Assembly: GCF_001425485.1 (NCBI RefSeq)
Contig: NZ_LMQW01000001.1
Location: 30,107-94,106, forward strand
Direction of reading: 5' to 3'
Length of the DNA: 64,000 nucleotides
Source: Aureimonas sp. Leaf427
GTDB taxonomy: Bacteria > Pseudomonadota > Alphaproteobacteria > Rhizobiales > Rhizobiaceae
The notes under the pieces were generated by a model that saw only the letters and a list, made by a program, of their open reading frames with translations, made no database searches and was not told the DNA's origin. Within the stretch, counting starts at the first letter, position 1, and each line of letters begins with the position of its first letter. Positions 39,602-48,755 of this stretch are shown here, in pieces. A program made the translations under genes and the position numbers.

Positions 39602-40651
39602 ATGAACCCGCGCCACATCGAGGTCATCGCGCCGAACTTCAAGCACCGCCTGTCCGGCGTCACCTCCACCATCATCCAGCTCGTTCCGCTTCAAGCACGC
39701 TCCCTCGGCATCGCCGTGCTCGGCCCCGGCCTGCCTGCGCATCTGCCGCGCCTTCGCGTCCGCGATCTTCCGCGCCTCTGGACCCGGCCCGCCGCCCGCT
39801 CCGTGCGGGTCTTCCACGCACGGCGCAATGTCGAGATGCTGGCGGGCCTTGTCCTGCGCGATGGCCTGCGCATGCCGATGCGGCTCGTCTTCACGTCGGC
39901 CTCGCAGCGCCATCATACCGGCTGGACGAAGTTCCTAATCCGGCGGATGGATGCCGTGATCGCGACAAGCGACAAGACGGCAGCCTATCTCCAGGTCCCT
40001 TCGACCACCGTCCGCCACGGCATCGACACCGAACGTTTCGCGCCCGCCCCGGACTCGGCCGCCGCCAAGGCCGGCCTCGGCCTCGATCCTGCCACGCGCT
40101 ACATCGGCTGCTTCGGCCGCGTGCGGCATCAGAAGGGCACGGACGTCTTCGTCGATGCCATGATCGGCCTCCTGCCCTGGCGCCCCGGCTGGTCGGCGAT
40201 CGTCGCCGGCCGGGCGACGGCGGAGCATCTCGCCTTAGAACGCGAGCTAAAGGCTCGCACCGCCGCCGCCGGTCTCGCCGACCGCATCCTCTTCGTCGGC
40301 GAGCACCGCGACATCGATCGCTGGTACAAGGCGCTCCATCTTTTCGTCGCGCCCCAACGCTGGGAAGGCTTCGGCCTGACGCCCCTGGAGGCGATGGCAA
40401 CGGGTGTGCCGGTCGTTGCCACCGATGTCGGCGCCTTTTCCGAGCTGATTCTGGATGGGCAGACCGGACGCATCGTCGCGCCAGGCGATCTCGCGGCGCT
40501 GGAGCGGGCGGTGGGCGAGATGATGGACGACGAGCCGTTCCTCGGCCGGGCATCGGCAGCGGCGCTTGCGCATGTGCGCGCGGAATTCCCGTTGGAGCGC
40601 GAGGTGGCGGAGCTTCGAGCGGTTTACGAACGGGTTTGGGCTGGGGGTTGA
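39602..40651 (+). CDS. lpcC: LPS core mannosyltransferase-like glycosyltransferase (GT4)
   Basis: 349-residue GT4-type glycosyltransferase resembling rhizobial LpcC, which adds a core sugar (mannose in Rhizobium) during LPS core synthesis in the cytoplasm. The conserved beginning IEVIAPNFKHRLSGVTSTI, then HARRNVEMLAG, FTSASQRHHTG and TVRHGIDTERF, match the family. The C-terminal nucleotide-sugar part shows CFGRVRHQKGTDVFVDA and the E-x7-E motif in RWEGFGLTPLEAMATGVPVV. The start could also be the ATG at 39578, which follows GGGGGAG but lies within a repeated element; 39602 fits the family beginning. Confidence 0.88.
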   Translation: MNPRHIEVIAPNFKHRLSGVTSTIIQLVPLQARSLGIAVLGPGLPAHLPRLRVRDLPRLWTRPAARSVRVFHARRNVEMLAGLVLRDGLRMPMRLVFTSASQRHHTGWTKFLIRRMDAVIATSDKTAAYLQVPSTTVRHGIDTERFAPAPDSAAAKAGLGLDPATRYIGCFGRVRHQKGTDVFVDAMIGLLPWRPGWSAIVAGRATAEHLALERELKARTAAAGLADRILFVGEHRDIDRWYKALHLFVAPQRWEGFGLTPLEAMATGVPVVATDVGAFSELILDGQTGRIVAPGDLAALERAVGEMMDDEPFLGRASAAALAHVRAEFPLEREVAELRAVYERVWAGG

Positions 40652-40768
40652 GTTTTTTGCCCGCTAGTCGGAGGGCGTTGCCGTGTGATTGGGGGCCCGA
40701 CGCTGTCCTAACGAGAAGCCCTGAGCGGCACGTTTAATGGCACCAGATATGCCACGGATCGCGCGAGG

Positions 40769-40820
40769 CACCCCCCTCTGTCCTGCCGGACATCTCCCCC
40801 GCAAGGAGGAAGATCGGCAG
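40769..40820 (-). repeat. RIME-like palindromic repeat, inverted copy
   Basis: CCCCCCTCTGTCCTGCCGGA, then CATCTCCCCC, then a GATCGGCAG end: the reverse complement of the element at 40881-40932. Elements with this sequence pattern are scattered in intergenic DNA of many Rhizobiales. Confidence 0.7.
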
Positions 40821-40880
40821 CTTTGACGGTCGATCGAAACCTTCAACCGTCCGAAACGAGCCTGAACCGTTTGCGATCAG

Positions 40881-40932
40881 CCTGATCTCTCCCCTTGCGG
40901 GGGAGATGCCGGCAGGCAGAGGGGGGTTGCGC
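40881..40932 (+). repeat. RIME-like palindromic repeat
   Basis: CTGATCTCTCCCCTTGCGGG, then GGAGATGCCGGCAGGCAGAG, then GGGGGTT. It faces the copy at 40769 in inverted orientation about 60 bases away, so the pair can form one large hairpin. It lies just downstream of the GT25 gene. Confidence 0.7.
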
Positions 40933-40959
40933 CACATGCTATCGGTGAGCGATCAGCGC

Positions 40960-41784
40960 TCAGCGCACCTCACCCCATGCCTTCACAAGCCCCGCCAACG
41001 TCGCCTCCATCTCCCCGCGCACCACCTCCACCCGCCGATAGCGCCACCCGAACAGCCGCATCGCGTGGTCGCCCGCCAGCGCCACCTGCGTGGCGAGCCG
41101 GCGCGCGTGGAAGGGCAGGTTCGAGCGCGTCAGGGGAAGCCTTTGCCGCGGCGCCTGGATCGCGGTGGCCGATCCCGGCGGAACCTCGAACCCCCGCTCG
41201 GCAAGAAGATGCAGCTGCATTCCGAGCGCCGGCTCGATCTGGAAGGAGGCAAGCGCGCGAAGGCCGTGCAGGAAGGCGTCCACGGGGGCCGCGCCCCGCT
41301 CGGCCCGCGCCAGCAGCTTGCGCGCGCCCGCCGGCCAGAGCACGTAGGCGGCCGAGCCGGACTTGTCGCGGTGAAGGCGCAGGATCGCGGCGCGCTCCCC
41401 AATCGGCCGGGCCTGGCGCCCGACGAACCGCCGGCGTCCGAAGCTTTCGAGATTGAGGAAGTCGACGGCCTCCAACGCCGAGATCGCGGGCAGGAGCGAA
41501 GCGAGGCGCGGCGAGAGGACCACGTCGTCCTCCAGCACCAGCATCGGCGCATTGCCGGCCGCGACCGTCTGCCAGAGCCGATGATGGGAGAGGAAGCAGC
41601 CGAGCTCCGGCCGCGTCAGGGGACGCTCCCAGGAACGGCCGAGCCGTTCGACCTCGCCTTCGCCGATGCCGGCCGCCTCGACGGCAGCCATGCGCTCGAA
41701 GACGAGTCCGAGCCGTTCGGCCAGACACTCCATGAAGGCGCGGCGGTCCGCCGCGCGGTCGAGATTGATGAAGACGGCCCGCAT
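40960..41784 (-). CDS. Glycosyltransferase family 25 (LPS/LOS type)
   Basis: 274-residue GT25 protein, a family that transfers mostly galactose or glucose to LPS or LOS cores. It starts with MRAVFINLDRAADRRAFMEC. The diagnostic blocks are LTRPELGCFLSHHRLWQ and MLVLEDDVVLSPRL (the ED-D metal-binding region), and GSAAYVLWPAGARKLL near the middle. It ends 24 bases before the ABC exporter gene's stop side on the same strand (exporter upstream), so the two are probably one transcript. The acceptor is unknown. Confidence 0.86.
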   Translation of the reverse strand: MRAVFINLDRAADRRAFMECLAERLGLVFERMAAVEAAGIGEGEVERLGRSWERPLTRPELGCFLSHHRLWQTVAAGNAPMLVLEDDVVLSPRLASLLPAISALEAVDFLNLESFGRRRFVGRQARPIGERAAILRLHRDKSGSAAYVLWPAGARKLLARAERGAAPVDAFLHGLRALASFQIEPALGMQLHLLAERGFEVPPGSATAIQAPRQRLPLTRSNLPFHARRLATQVALAGDHAMRLFGWRYRRVEVVRGEMEATLAGLVKAWGEVR

Positions 41785-41808
41785 GGGGCCGTCTTCTACA
41801 CGATGGAC

Positions 41809-43605
41809 CTATTCGGCCGCCAGCATCCCGCCCGCCTGCCGTTCGGCAAGCCGGCGGAAATGCCCGCTCGGCCGGCGCATCAGCATGTCCGGCGGGCCGT
41901 CCTCCACGATCCGCCCCCGCTCGAAGACGAGGATGCGGTCGAGCCGGGCGACGGTGGAGAGCCGGTGCGCGATGACGAGCGCGGTGCGTCCCTCCATCAG
42001 CCGCTCGCTCGCGGCCTGGATCATGGCCTCCGATTCGGAGTCCAGGCTCGACGTCGCCTCGTCGAGGACGAGGATCGGCGCGTCCGCCAGGAAGGCCCGC
42101 GCCAGCGCCACGCGCTGCCGCTCGCCGCCGGAGAGCTTGACCCCGCGCTCGCCCACCATCGTCTCGTAGCCTTCGTGGAGGCCGGAGATGAAGTCGTGGG
42201 CGCTCGCCAGCCGGGCCGCCGCCTCGATCTCGCCCCGCGACGCGCAAGGGCGGCCGTAGGCGATGTTCTCGGCGAGCGAGCGGTGGAAGAGGATCGGCTC
42301 CTGCGGCACGATGGCGATCCGGGAGCGCAGGCTGCCCTGCGCCACGGAGGCGATGTCGGTGCCGTCGATGCGGATGGCCCCGCCGTTCACGTCGTAGAGC
42401 CGCTGCACGAGCTTGACGAAGGTCGTCTTGCCCGAGCCGGAATGGCCGACCAGCCCGACGCGCGTTCCCGCTGCGATCGTCACGTCGAAGCCCTCGTAGA
42501 GAGGCCTCGCGTGGCGTCCGTAGTGGAAGTCCACCCGTTCGAACAGGATCTCGCCGGCCGGCACCGCGAGGGCGCCCGCGCCCGGCCGGTCCGCGACCTG
42601 GGGCTCGATCGCCAGAAGCGCGACCAGTTCCTCCGCCTCGTTCACCGCGCGCTGCAGGTTGTTCACATGCATGCCGATGTCGCGGAGATAGCCGTGCACG
42701 ACGAAATAGGTCGTCAGCACGTAGGTCACGTCGCCGGGGCTCGCGGAGCCGTTCCACCAGAGGAGCAGCGCCGCGCCCGTCACGGCCAGCCGCACCGCCC
42801 AGAGGACGCCCGCCTGCAGCGTGCCGCTCCAGGTGTGGCGCATCCAGGTGATCCGCGTCTTGCCGCGCCAGTCGCCGATGGCGGCCTGCAGGCGCGCTTC
42901 CTCGCGCCCCTCGGCGCCGAAGGCCTTCACGACCGCGTTGCAGGCCAGCGCATCCGCCAGGACGCCGCCGACGCGCGTGTCCAGCTGGTTGGAGATCCGC
43001 GAGGCCGGCGCGATGTAGCGCGTCGAGAGGAGGACGGTCAGCACCGTGTAGGACACCGCGCCCACCGCCATGACGAGACCCATGACCGGCCAGTGCCAGG
43101 CGAGCAGACCCACCGTGCCGACGAGCACGACAGCTGAGGGCAGAAGCGCCAGAAGCAGCGTGTCGTGCAGCGTGTCCATCGACCACATGCCGCGCGTGAT
43201 CTGCCGCACGATCGAGCCGGAAAAGGCGTTGGCGTGCCAGTCCGTCGAGAAATGCTGGAGACGTGCGAAGGCGCGGGCCGAAACGCCCGACATGATGCGC
43301 AGCGTCAGCGGCACGACGGCGGCCCAGGCGACATGGCGCAGGAGCACATAGGCAAGGCCGAGCGACGCCATGGCCGCCACCGCCGGCCAGGCCTCGCCGA
43401 ACGCCGTGTCGCGATCGACGCCGGAAGCCGCCACCGCGTCGATCAGCCGGCCGGCGAAGAGCGGCACGAAGATGTCGGCCAGCGTCGCGGCAACGATGCT
43501 CACGACGAGCAGGGCCACCAGCGGCTTTTCCGCGGCCCAGTTGCGGACGGTGAAAGAAAGAACCGCCCGGATCGCGTCCGAGCGCTTCGAGGTCTCTGAG
43601 GTCAT
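41809..43605 (-). CDS. ABC exporter with fused permease and ATPase domains
   Basis: 598 residues. The N-terminal six-helix ABC permease domain (LVVSIVAATLADIFVPLFAG onward) is followed by an ATPase with Walker A GLVGHSGSGKTT, signature KLSGGERQRVALARAF, Walker B APILVLDEATSS and the H-loop ALVIAHRLSTV. It is of the MsbA/multidrug type. There is no C39 peptidase-like domain, and no membrane-fusion gene beside it, so it is not an obvious type I secretion ATPase for the RTX proteins. The adjacent glycosyltransferase suggests a glycolipid or polysaccharide-related cargo. Start MTSETSKRS; the upstream in-frame ATG at 43698 is possible. Confidence 0.9.
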   Translation of the reverse strand: MTSETSKRSDAIRAVLSFTVRNWAAEKPLVALLVVSIVAATLADIFVPLFAGRLIDAVAASGVDRDTAFGEAWPAVAAMASLGLAYVLLRHVAWAAVVPLTLRIMSGVSARAFARLQHFSTDWHANAFSGSIVRQITRGMWSMDTLHDTLLLALLPSAVVLVGTVGLLAWHWPVMGLVMAVGAVSYTVLTVLLSTRYIAPASRISNQLDTRVGGVLADALACNAVVKAFGAEGREEARLQAAIGDWRGKTRITWMRHTWSGTLQAGVLWAVRLAVTGAALLLWWNGSASPGDVTYVLTTYFVVHGYLRDIGMHVNNLQRAVNEAEELVALLAIEPQVADRPGAGALAVPAGEILFERVDFHYGRHARPLYEGFDVTIAAGTRVGLVGHSGSGKTTFVKLVQRLYDVNGGAIRIDGTDIASVAQGSLRSRIAIVPQEPILFHRSLAENIAYGRPCASRGEIEAAARLASAHDFISGLHEGYETMVGERGVKLSGGERQRVALARAFLADAPILVLDEATSSLDSESEAMIQAASERLMEGRTALVIAHRLSTVARLDRILVFERGRIVEDGPPDMLMRRPSGHFRRLAERQAGGMLAAE

Positions 43606-43979
43606 GGCTGTCTTCGGCGCGAGGATACGCCGCCTTCTCGAAGCGCTCTGCGCCCGGGGCGCCTTCAGATCGCTTGGAAACATGAGAACTGGTCGCATCG
43701 CGACCGGGCGTGGACGGCGTCTGGCGTCAGGCGCGAGAGGCCGAGGGCACGGGATGATCGCAACGGCCCATGAGCTGAGCGATCCCGGCGAGGAAGCGGC
43801 TATCGAAACGGATCATGCGGCCTCCCCTTTCCACGGTTCGAAGACGGGTGGGATGTTACGCAACCAAAGCCCCTTGCGCAACCTGCCTTGGCTCGAAAGT
43901 CGTGCGAACGGGAGCCCCGCGTTCCTCGGGGAGCTGCGAACTTTGGAACAAACCGCACTGACGCGGGCGATCCGGCAGC
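43606..43979. other. Intergenic region, no gene recognised
   Basis: 374 bases between the ABC exporter start and an IS256 remnant. Minus-strand sequence immediately after the remnant is not transposase-like any more. No other element seen. Confidence 0.35.
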
Positions 43980-44290
43980 TTGAATGACGGCAACGAGCGC
44001 CTTCTCCGAGAGCTTCCGTGGCTCCAGGAACGGAGAGAAGTAGCTGCCCTGTCGGAGCTTGGGGATGCGGAGCTGCAACGAACCGAGCCGAATATCGAGC
44101 GAGCGATCCCGGTAGCCGTTGCAATAAGTCGCCCGCTCCACCGTTCGTTCGCGACGCCCGGTGCCGATCATGCCCTCCACGTCGGACTCCATGAGAAGCT
44201 GCATCAAGCTATCGACGATCGTCCTGAGAAAATCGCCGTCGCCCGCCTTCGCCAGAAGCTCGGCAAGCGGTCATCGGCTTCTCCGGTCAG
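43980..44290 (-). pseudogene. IS256-family transposase, truncated N-terminal fragment
   Basis: The minus strand reads an IS256/Mutator-type transposase N-terminus: LAELLAKAGDGDFLRTIVDS, then LMQLLMESDVEGMIGTGRRE, then YCNGYRDRSLDIRLGSLQL, then RIPKLRQGSYFSPFLEPRK, then LSEKALVAVIQ. After that the similarity ends; the expected DDE catalytic region is absent. The upstream start region has a stop codon in frame (TGA at about 44268-44270). No terminal inverted repeats located. A dead remnant about 100 codons long. Confidence 0.8.
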
Positions 44291-44966
44291 GTCGAAGTCT
44301 CGCAACTCCGCCTTATCCGGCCGATGCGGTGACGACCTCCGTCACACCATCAAAGGTCCGAACTTCCCCCATCACCGCGGACACTACCAGAACCTGGGCA
44401 GCGCTCGGGCAGCGTGATGCCATCACGCCCTAACCTGGCGAACACCCCCGTTACGTCCTCATACGCCATCACGCTTCATGCCTCGATAACCGGTCGCAAC
44501 GGGCCGAACGCGACAATGGTCTACCTCATCGACTGGAATGTCTCCATGACGCCTCTGCGACCTTCACACAAGCTGCCGGCAACTCGCCCTTGACACGACG
44601 CCAACTCAAAATAACTTGCCCTCCCGAAATACGAAAATAACAAGGTGCGGAAAAACTCGTTTGAGGAAAAACGACCGCAAATGAAGCTGGGCAATCACGG
44701 CGTCTCCCGTTGCTCAAGCGCCCCGATCTTTGGAACGACGTGCTTTGGCACGAGCCCTATGGCAGCTTAGATAAGGCTTCGGTCGGAGGGTGTTTTCGCC
44801 AAGCCGCCCGCCGATGGATAACAGAGCTCGAAAGCCCGGCTTCACACGGGCTCCGGCTTGGTCCCCTTGCCCGAGCATTGCCTCGCCTGGCGCGCTCGCC
44901 TATTGAAAAGACCTTTACGGCCCGCCACGTTTCGGGCTCGCCATCCTTCAGACGAGGAGTGCCGCC
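44291..44966. other. Intergenic region before trxB, possible further IS debris
   Basis: About 680 bases without a supportable gene. The composition drops to AT-rich around 44600-44660. No tRNA or family-level similarity seen. The last 60 bases hold the trxB ribosome-binding site (ACGAGGAG). Confidence 0.4.
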
Positions 44967-45938
44967 ATGACCGAGCGCCATGCCGAGATCCTGATCATCG
45001 GTTCCGGCCCGGCCGGCTACACCGCGGCCATCTATGCCGCGCGCGCCATGCTGAAGCCGCTGCTCGTCGCGGGTCTCCAGGAGGGCGGCCAGCTCACCAT
45101 CACGACCGATGTCGAAAACTATCCGGGCTTCGCCGATCCGATCCAGGGTCCCTGGCTGATGGAGCAGATGAAGGCGCAGGCGCTCCATGTCGGCGCGGAA
45201 ATGGCGAACGACCTCATCGTCGAGGCCGATCTTTCGCGCCGCCCCTTCCGCCTTCGCGGCGACAGCGGCACGATCTACACGGCGGATGCGCTGATCGTGG
45301 CGACGGGCGCCCAGGCCAAATGGCTGGGCCTGCCCTCCGAGCAGCATTTCCAGGGCTTCGGCGTCTCGGCCTGCGCCACCTGCGACGGCTTCTTCTATCG
45401 CGGCAAGGATGTCGTCGTCGTCGGCGGCGGCAACACGGCCGTCGAGGAGGCGCTCTATCTCAGCCACATCGCCAAATCGGTCACGGTCGTGCACCGGCGC
45501 GACGCCTTCCGCGGCGAGCGCATCCTCACGAACCGGCTGATGGAAAAGGACAACGTCTCCGTCGTCTGGAACGCGGAGATCGACGAGATCCTCGGACGCG
45601 ACAAGCCGATGAAGTCGGTGACGGGCGTCAGGCTACGCAACCGGCTGACCGGCGAGACCGAGGAGCGCGCGACGGACGGCGTCTTCATCGCCATCGGCCA
45701 TGCGCCGGCCGTCGAGCTCTTCCAGGGCACGCTCCGGCAGAAGGCGTCCGGCTATCTCTGGACCGAGCCGGGCACGACGCAGACCTCGGTTCCCGGCGTC
45801 TTCGCGGCCGGCGACGTGGCGGACGACGTCTACCGGCAGGCGGTGACGGCCGCCGGACTCGGCTGCATGGCGGCGCTGGAGGCCGAGAAGTGGCTGGCGG
45901 CGGAAGCGGCCGGCGAGACGCGCCAGGCCGCCGAATAG
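44967..45938 (+). CDS. trxB: Thioredoxin reductase
   Basis: 323-residue flavoenzyme that reduces thioredoxin with NADPH. FAD-binding site IIGSGPAGYTAAIYAAR, redox-active CATC in SACATCDGFFYRG, NADPH site VVGGGNTAVEEALYL with HRRDAFRGE, and the C-terminal FAD motif GVFAAGDVADDVYRQA. The length is standard. Strong GAGGAG site before the ATG. In Rhizobiales trxB is commonly linked to lsrB; here the lpiA-acvB pair lies between. Confidence 0.98.
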   Translation: MTERHAEILIIGSGPAGYTAAIYAARAMLKPLLVAGLQEGGQLTITTDVENYPGFADPIQGPWLMEQMKAQALHVGAEMANDLIVEADLSRRPFRLRGDSGTIYTADALIVATGAQAKWLGLPSEQHFQGFGVSACATCDGFFYRGKDVVVVGGGNTAVEEALYLSHIAKSVTVVHRRDAFRGERILTNRLMEKDNVSVVWNAEIDEILGRDKPMKSVTGVRLRNRLTGETEERATDGVFIAIGHAPAVELFQGTLRQKASGYLWTEPGTTQTSVPGVFAAGDVADDVYRQAVTAAGLGCMAALEAEKWLAAEAAGETRQAAE

Positions 45939-46127
45939 GCCCTGTCCTCCACAACTCGCCCCACAACTTGGCGACGACGTCGATATCGACGCGGCGAACC
46001 CTAATTTCGCCGCAGTGCGGGGGCGTTGCAGGCGGCACGTCGGGGCAGGTCGGGCTTGCCTTGGCAGGCGGCATCGTCGAGACAGGCGGCGCGCCTCGCG
46101 AATGCCGGACTTGCAGGGAATACCATC

Positions 46128-48755
46128 ATGGATGTCGCCTCGCCCAAGGCCTCCAAGCCGACGCCAGAGCCCGTGAAGGCAGCGGCGAAGCCGAGCAGGA
46201 CGTCCCGGATCGTCGGTGCTCTCGCCGCCTATCGCCATCTCTTCGGCGTTCTCGCCGCGCTCGCCATTCTCGGCATCGCGGCCTATGCGCTGGTGAAGCT
46301 CACCCGCGAGGTGCGCTATGCGGAGGTCGTGGCGGCCTTCGACGCGACGAGTTGGACGGCCATCGCCCTCGCCCTCGTCTTCACCTTCGTCTCCTTCCTC
46401 GGCCTCATCGTCTATGATTTCGGCGCGCTGTCCTATGTCGGGCGGCGTCTTCGCATCTCGAGCGTCGCGCCGACCGCGCTCTGCGCCTATGCGGTCGGCA
46501 ACACGGCGGGCTTCGGCCCCTTGAGCGGCGGCGCGATCCGCTATCGCGGCTATTCGCGCATGGGGCTCGGCCCGGAGGAAGTGGCCAAGGTCATCGCCTT
46601 CGTCACCGTCGCCTTCGGCCTCGGCCTGCTCGTGGTCGGCGCGGTCGGCATTCTCGTCGATGCCGAGACGGTGGCGCCGCTCCTCTCGGCCTCCCCGACC
46701 GCGCTGCGCCTCGCGGCCCTCGTCGGCCTCGTGCCGCTGGCGCTTCTCTTCGCGCTCGGCAGCAAGACGGTGCGGCTCGGCCGGTTCGGCGTGCGCCTGC
46801 CCGGGCGCTCGACGGTCCTGCGCCAGCTCGCCGCCACGCTCGTCGACATCACCGCCTCCGCCGCCGTCCTCTACGTGCTTCTGCCCTCGGGCACGATCGA
46901 CTTCCTGACCTTCTTCTGCGTCTACGCCGTCGCGATCGGCCTCGGCGTCCTCAGCCACGTTCCGGCCGGGCTCGGCGTCTTCGAGACCGTGATGATCGCG
47001 ACGCTCGGCGGCATGGTCGAGGTCGACCAGATTCTCGGCGCCCTCGTCCTCTACCGCGTGATCTACTATCTCGTGCCGCTGATCTGCGCGGCCCTCTTCG
47101 TCTCGCTGACGGAGATCCGCAGCGTCGTGCAGAGCCGCGTCGGCCTCGACTTCAAGGCGGCCGGCGGGCGCCTCGCGCCGGCCGTCCTCTCCGCCTTCTC
47201 CTTCGTTCTCGGCACGATGCTGATCCTTTCCAGCGTCACGCCGACCCCGGCCCATCGGCTGGACGTCATCTCCGACTACGTCCCGCTCGCCTTCGTCGAG
47301 GGGGCGCACTTCCTGGCAAGCCTTCTCGGCCTTGCCATGGTCGTCATGGCGCGCGGCCTCGCGCAGCGGCTCGACGGCGCGTTCCTCGGAACGCTTGGCG
47401 CGACGCTCGTCGCCGTGGTCCTGACGCTCGTCCAGGCGGCGGCCTTCACGGAGGCGTCCCTTCTCGGCCTTCTCGCGCTGATGCTGCTCGCCTCGCGCAA
47501 GGAGTTCAAGCGGCCGGCGTCGATCTTCCGGCAGGCGCTGACGGGGCCGTGGCTGCTCGCCATCGCCACGATCTGCATCGGCGCCGGCGCGGTCCTCCTC
47601 TTCGTCTATCGCGACGTCGCCTATGCGCACGATCTCTGGTGGCAGTTCGAGTTCGAATCGGAGGCGCCGCGCTCGCTGCGGGCGCTTCTGGGCGTCGTCA
47701 TCTTCTCGAGCGCGGTCGCCGTCTGGAGCCTCGTTCGCCCCGCCATCGGTCATGCGGAGCCGCCGACGCCGGAGGAGCTGGAGCGGGCGACGGCCATCGT
47801 CGCGGCGCAGGACGAGGCCGACGGCAATCTCGTGCGGATGGGCGACAAGAGCCTCCTCTTCTCCGAGGACGGGCGCGCCTTCGTCATGTACGGCCGCAAG
47901 AACCGCTCGATGATCGCGCTCTTCGATCCGATCGGCCCGCGCGAGGCGTGGCCGGAGCTCGTCTGGCGCTTCATTGAAATGGCGCGCGGCGCGGGGTGCC
48001 GGGCCGTGTTCTATCAGGTCTCGCCCGATGCCCTGTCGCTCTATGCCGATGCCGGAATGCAGGCCTTCCGGCTCGGCGAGATGGCGACGGTCGATCTGGC
48101 GCGGTTCGATCTCGTCGGCGGCAAGCGGGCGGGCCTGCGTCAGGCCAAGGCCCGCGGCGCGCGGGACGGGCTGAGCTTCGAGGTCGTCGCGCAGCCCGGC
48201 GTCGCCGCCGTCCTGCCCGAGCTCACCGCCGTCTCCGACGCCTGGCTCGCCCGGCACGAGGCCAACGAGAAGGCCTTCTCTCTCGGCGCCTTCGAGGCCG
48301 GCTACATGCTGTCCCAGCCCGTCGCCATCCTGAAGCAGGAGGGCCGGATCGTCGCCTTCGCCAATCTCCTGCTCACGGACACCAAGGCGGAAGGCTCGAT
48401 CGATCTCATGCGCTTCCACCCGGATGCGCCGGCGGGGGCGATGGACGTGCTCTTCGTCCACCTTCTCGAACATTTGAAAGCGGAAGGCTACGGCCGCTTC
48501 AACATGGGCATGGCGCCGCTTTCGGGCATGTCCGGCCGCAAGGTCGCGCCGATCTGGGACCGGGTCGGCACCACGGTCTTCGAACACGGCGAGCGCTTCT
48601 ACAACTTCAAGGGACTGCGCGCCTTCAAGGCGAAGTTCCATCCGGGTTGGCGCGCCCGCTACATGACGACGGCCGGCGGGCTCAGCCCCGCTCTGGCCCT
48701 GGTGGATGTGACGCTCCTCATCGGCGGCGGTCTCAAGGGAGTGGCACAGCGATGA
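46128..48755 (+). CDS. lpiA: Bifunctional lysyl-phosphatidylglycerol synthase/flippase (MprF/LpiA)
   Basis: 875-residue membrane protein. The N-terminal half has about 14 hydrophobic helices of the MprF flippase (with NTAGFGPLSGGAIRYRGYSR). The C-terminal 320 residues are the DUF2156/LPG-synthase domain (FSEDGRAFVMYGRKNRSMIA, FYQVSPDALSLYADAGMQAF, GRFNMGMAPLSGMSG). It transfers lysine from Lys-tRNA to phosphatidylglycerol and flips the product, lowering surface charge and giving acid and cationic-peptide resistance. ATG with AGGGA upstream. The gene ends in ATGA, overlapping acvB. Confidence 0.94.
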   Translation: MDVASPKASKPTPEPVKAAAKPSRTSRIVGALAAYRHLFGVLAALAILGIAAYALVKLTREVRYAEVVAAFDATSWTAIALALVFTFVSFLGLIVYDFGALSYVGRRLRISSVAPTALCAYAVGNTAGFGPLSGGAIRYRGYSRMGLGPEEVAKVIAFVTVAFGLGLLVVGAVGILVDAETVAPLLSASPTALRLAALVGLVPLALLFALGSKTVRLGRFGVRLPGRSTVLRQLAATLVDITASAAVLYVLLPSGTIDFLTFFCVYAVAIGLGVLSHVPAGLGVFETVMIATLGGMVEVDQILGALVLYRVIYYLVPLICAALFVSLTEIRSVVQSRVGLDFKAAGGRLAPAVLSAFSFVLGTMLILSSVTPTPAHRLDVISDYVPLAFVEGAHFLASLLGLAMVVMARGLAQRLDGAFLGTLGATLVAVVLTLVQAAAFTEASLLGLLALMLLASRKEFKRPASIFRQALTGPWLLAIATICIGAGAVLLFVYRDVAYAHDLWWQFEFESEAPRSLRALLGVVIFSSAVAVWSLVRPAIGHAEPPTPEELERATAIVAAQDEADGNLVRMGDKSLLFSEDGRAFVMYGRKNRSMIALFDPIGPREAWPELVWRFIEMARGAGCRAVFYQVSPDALSLYADAGMQAFRLGEMATVDLARFDLVGGKRAGLRQAKARGARDGLSFEVVAQPGVAAVLPELTAVSDAWLARHEANEKAFSLGAFEAGYMLSQPVAILKQEGRIVAFANLLLTDTKAEGSIDLMRFHPDAPAGAMDVLFVHLLEHLKAEGYGRFNMGMAPLSGMSGRKVAPIWDRVGTTVFEHGERFYNFKGLRAFKAKFHPGWRARYMTTAGGLSPALALVDVTLLIGGGLKGVAQR

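Noticed and set aside
40906-43137. 743-codon plus-strand frame opposite the GT25 and ABC exporter genes
   Set aside because: Antisense shadow; both minus-strand genes have full family motifs.
41809-43605. ABC exporter considered as the type I secretion ATPase for the RTX proteins
   Set aside because: It lacks an N-terminal C39-like domain, has no membrane-fusion partner nearby, and is co-directional with a glycosyltransferase 24 kb from the nearest substrate cluster.
45633-48641. 1002-codon minus-strand frame opposite trxB and lpiA
   Set aside because: Shadow of two well-identified genes, Arg/Glu/Asp-rich composition.
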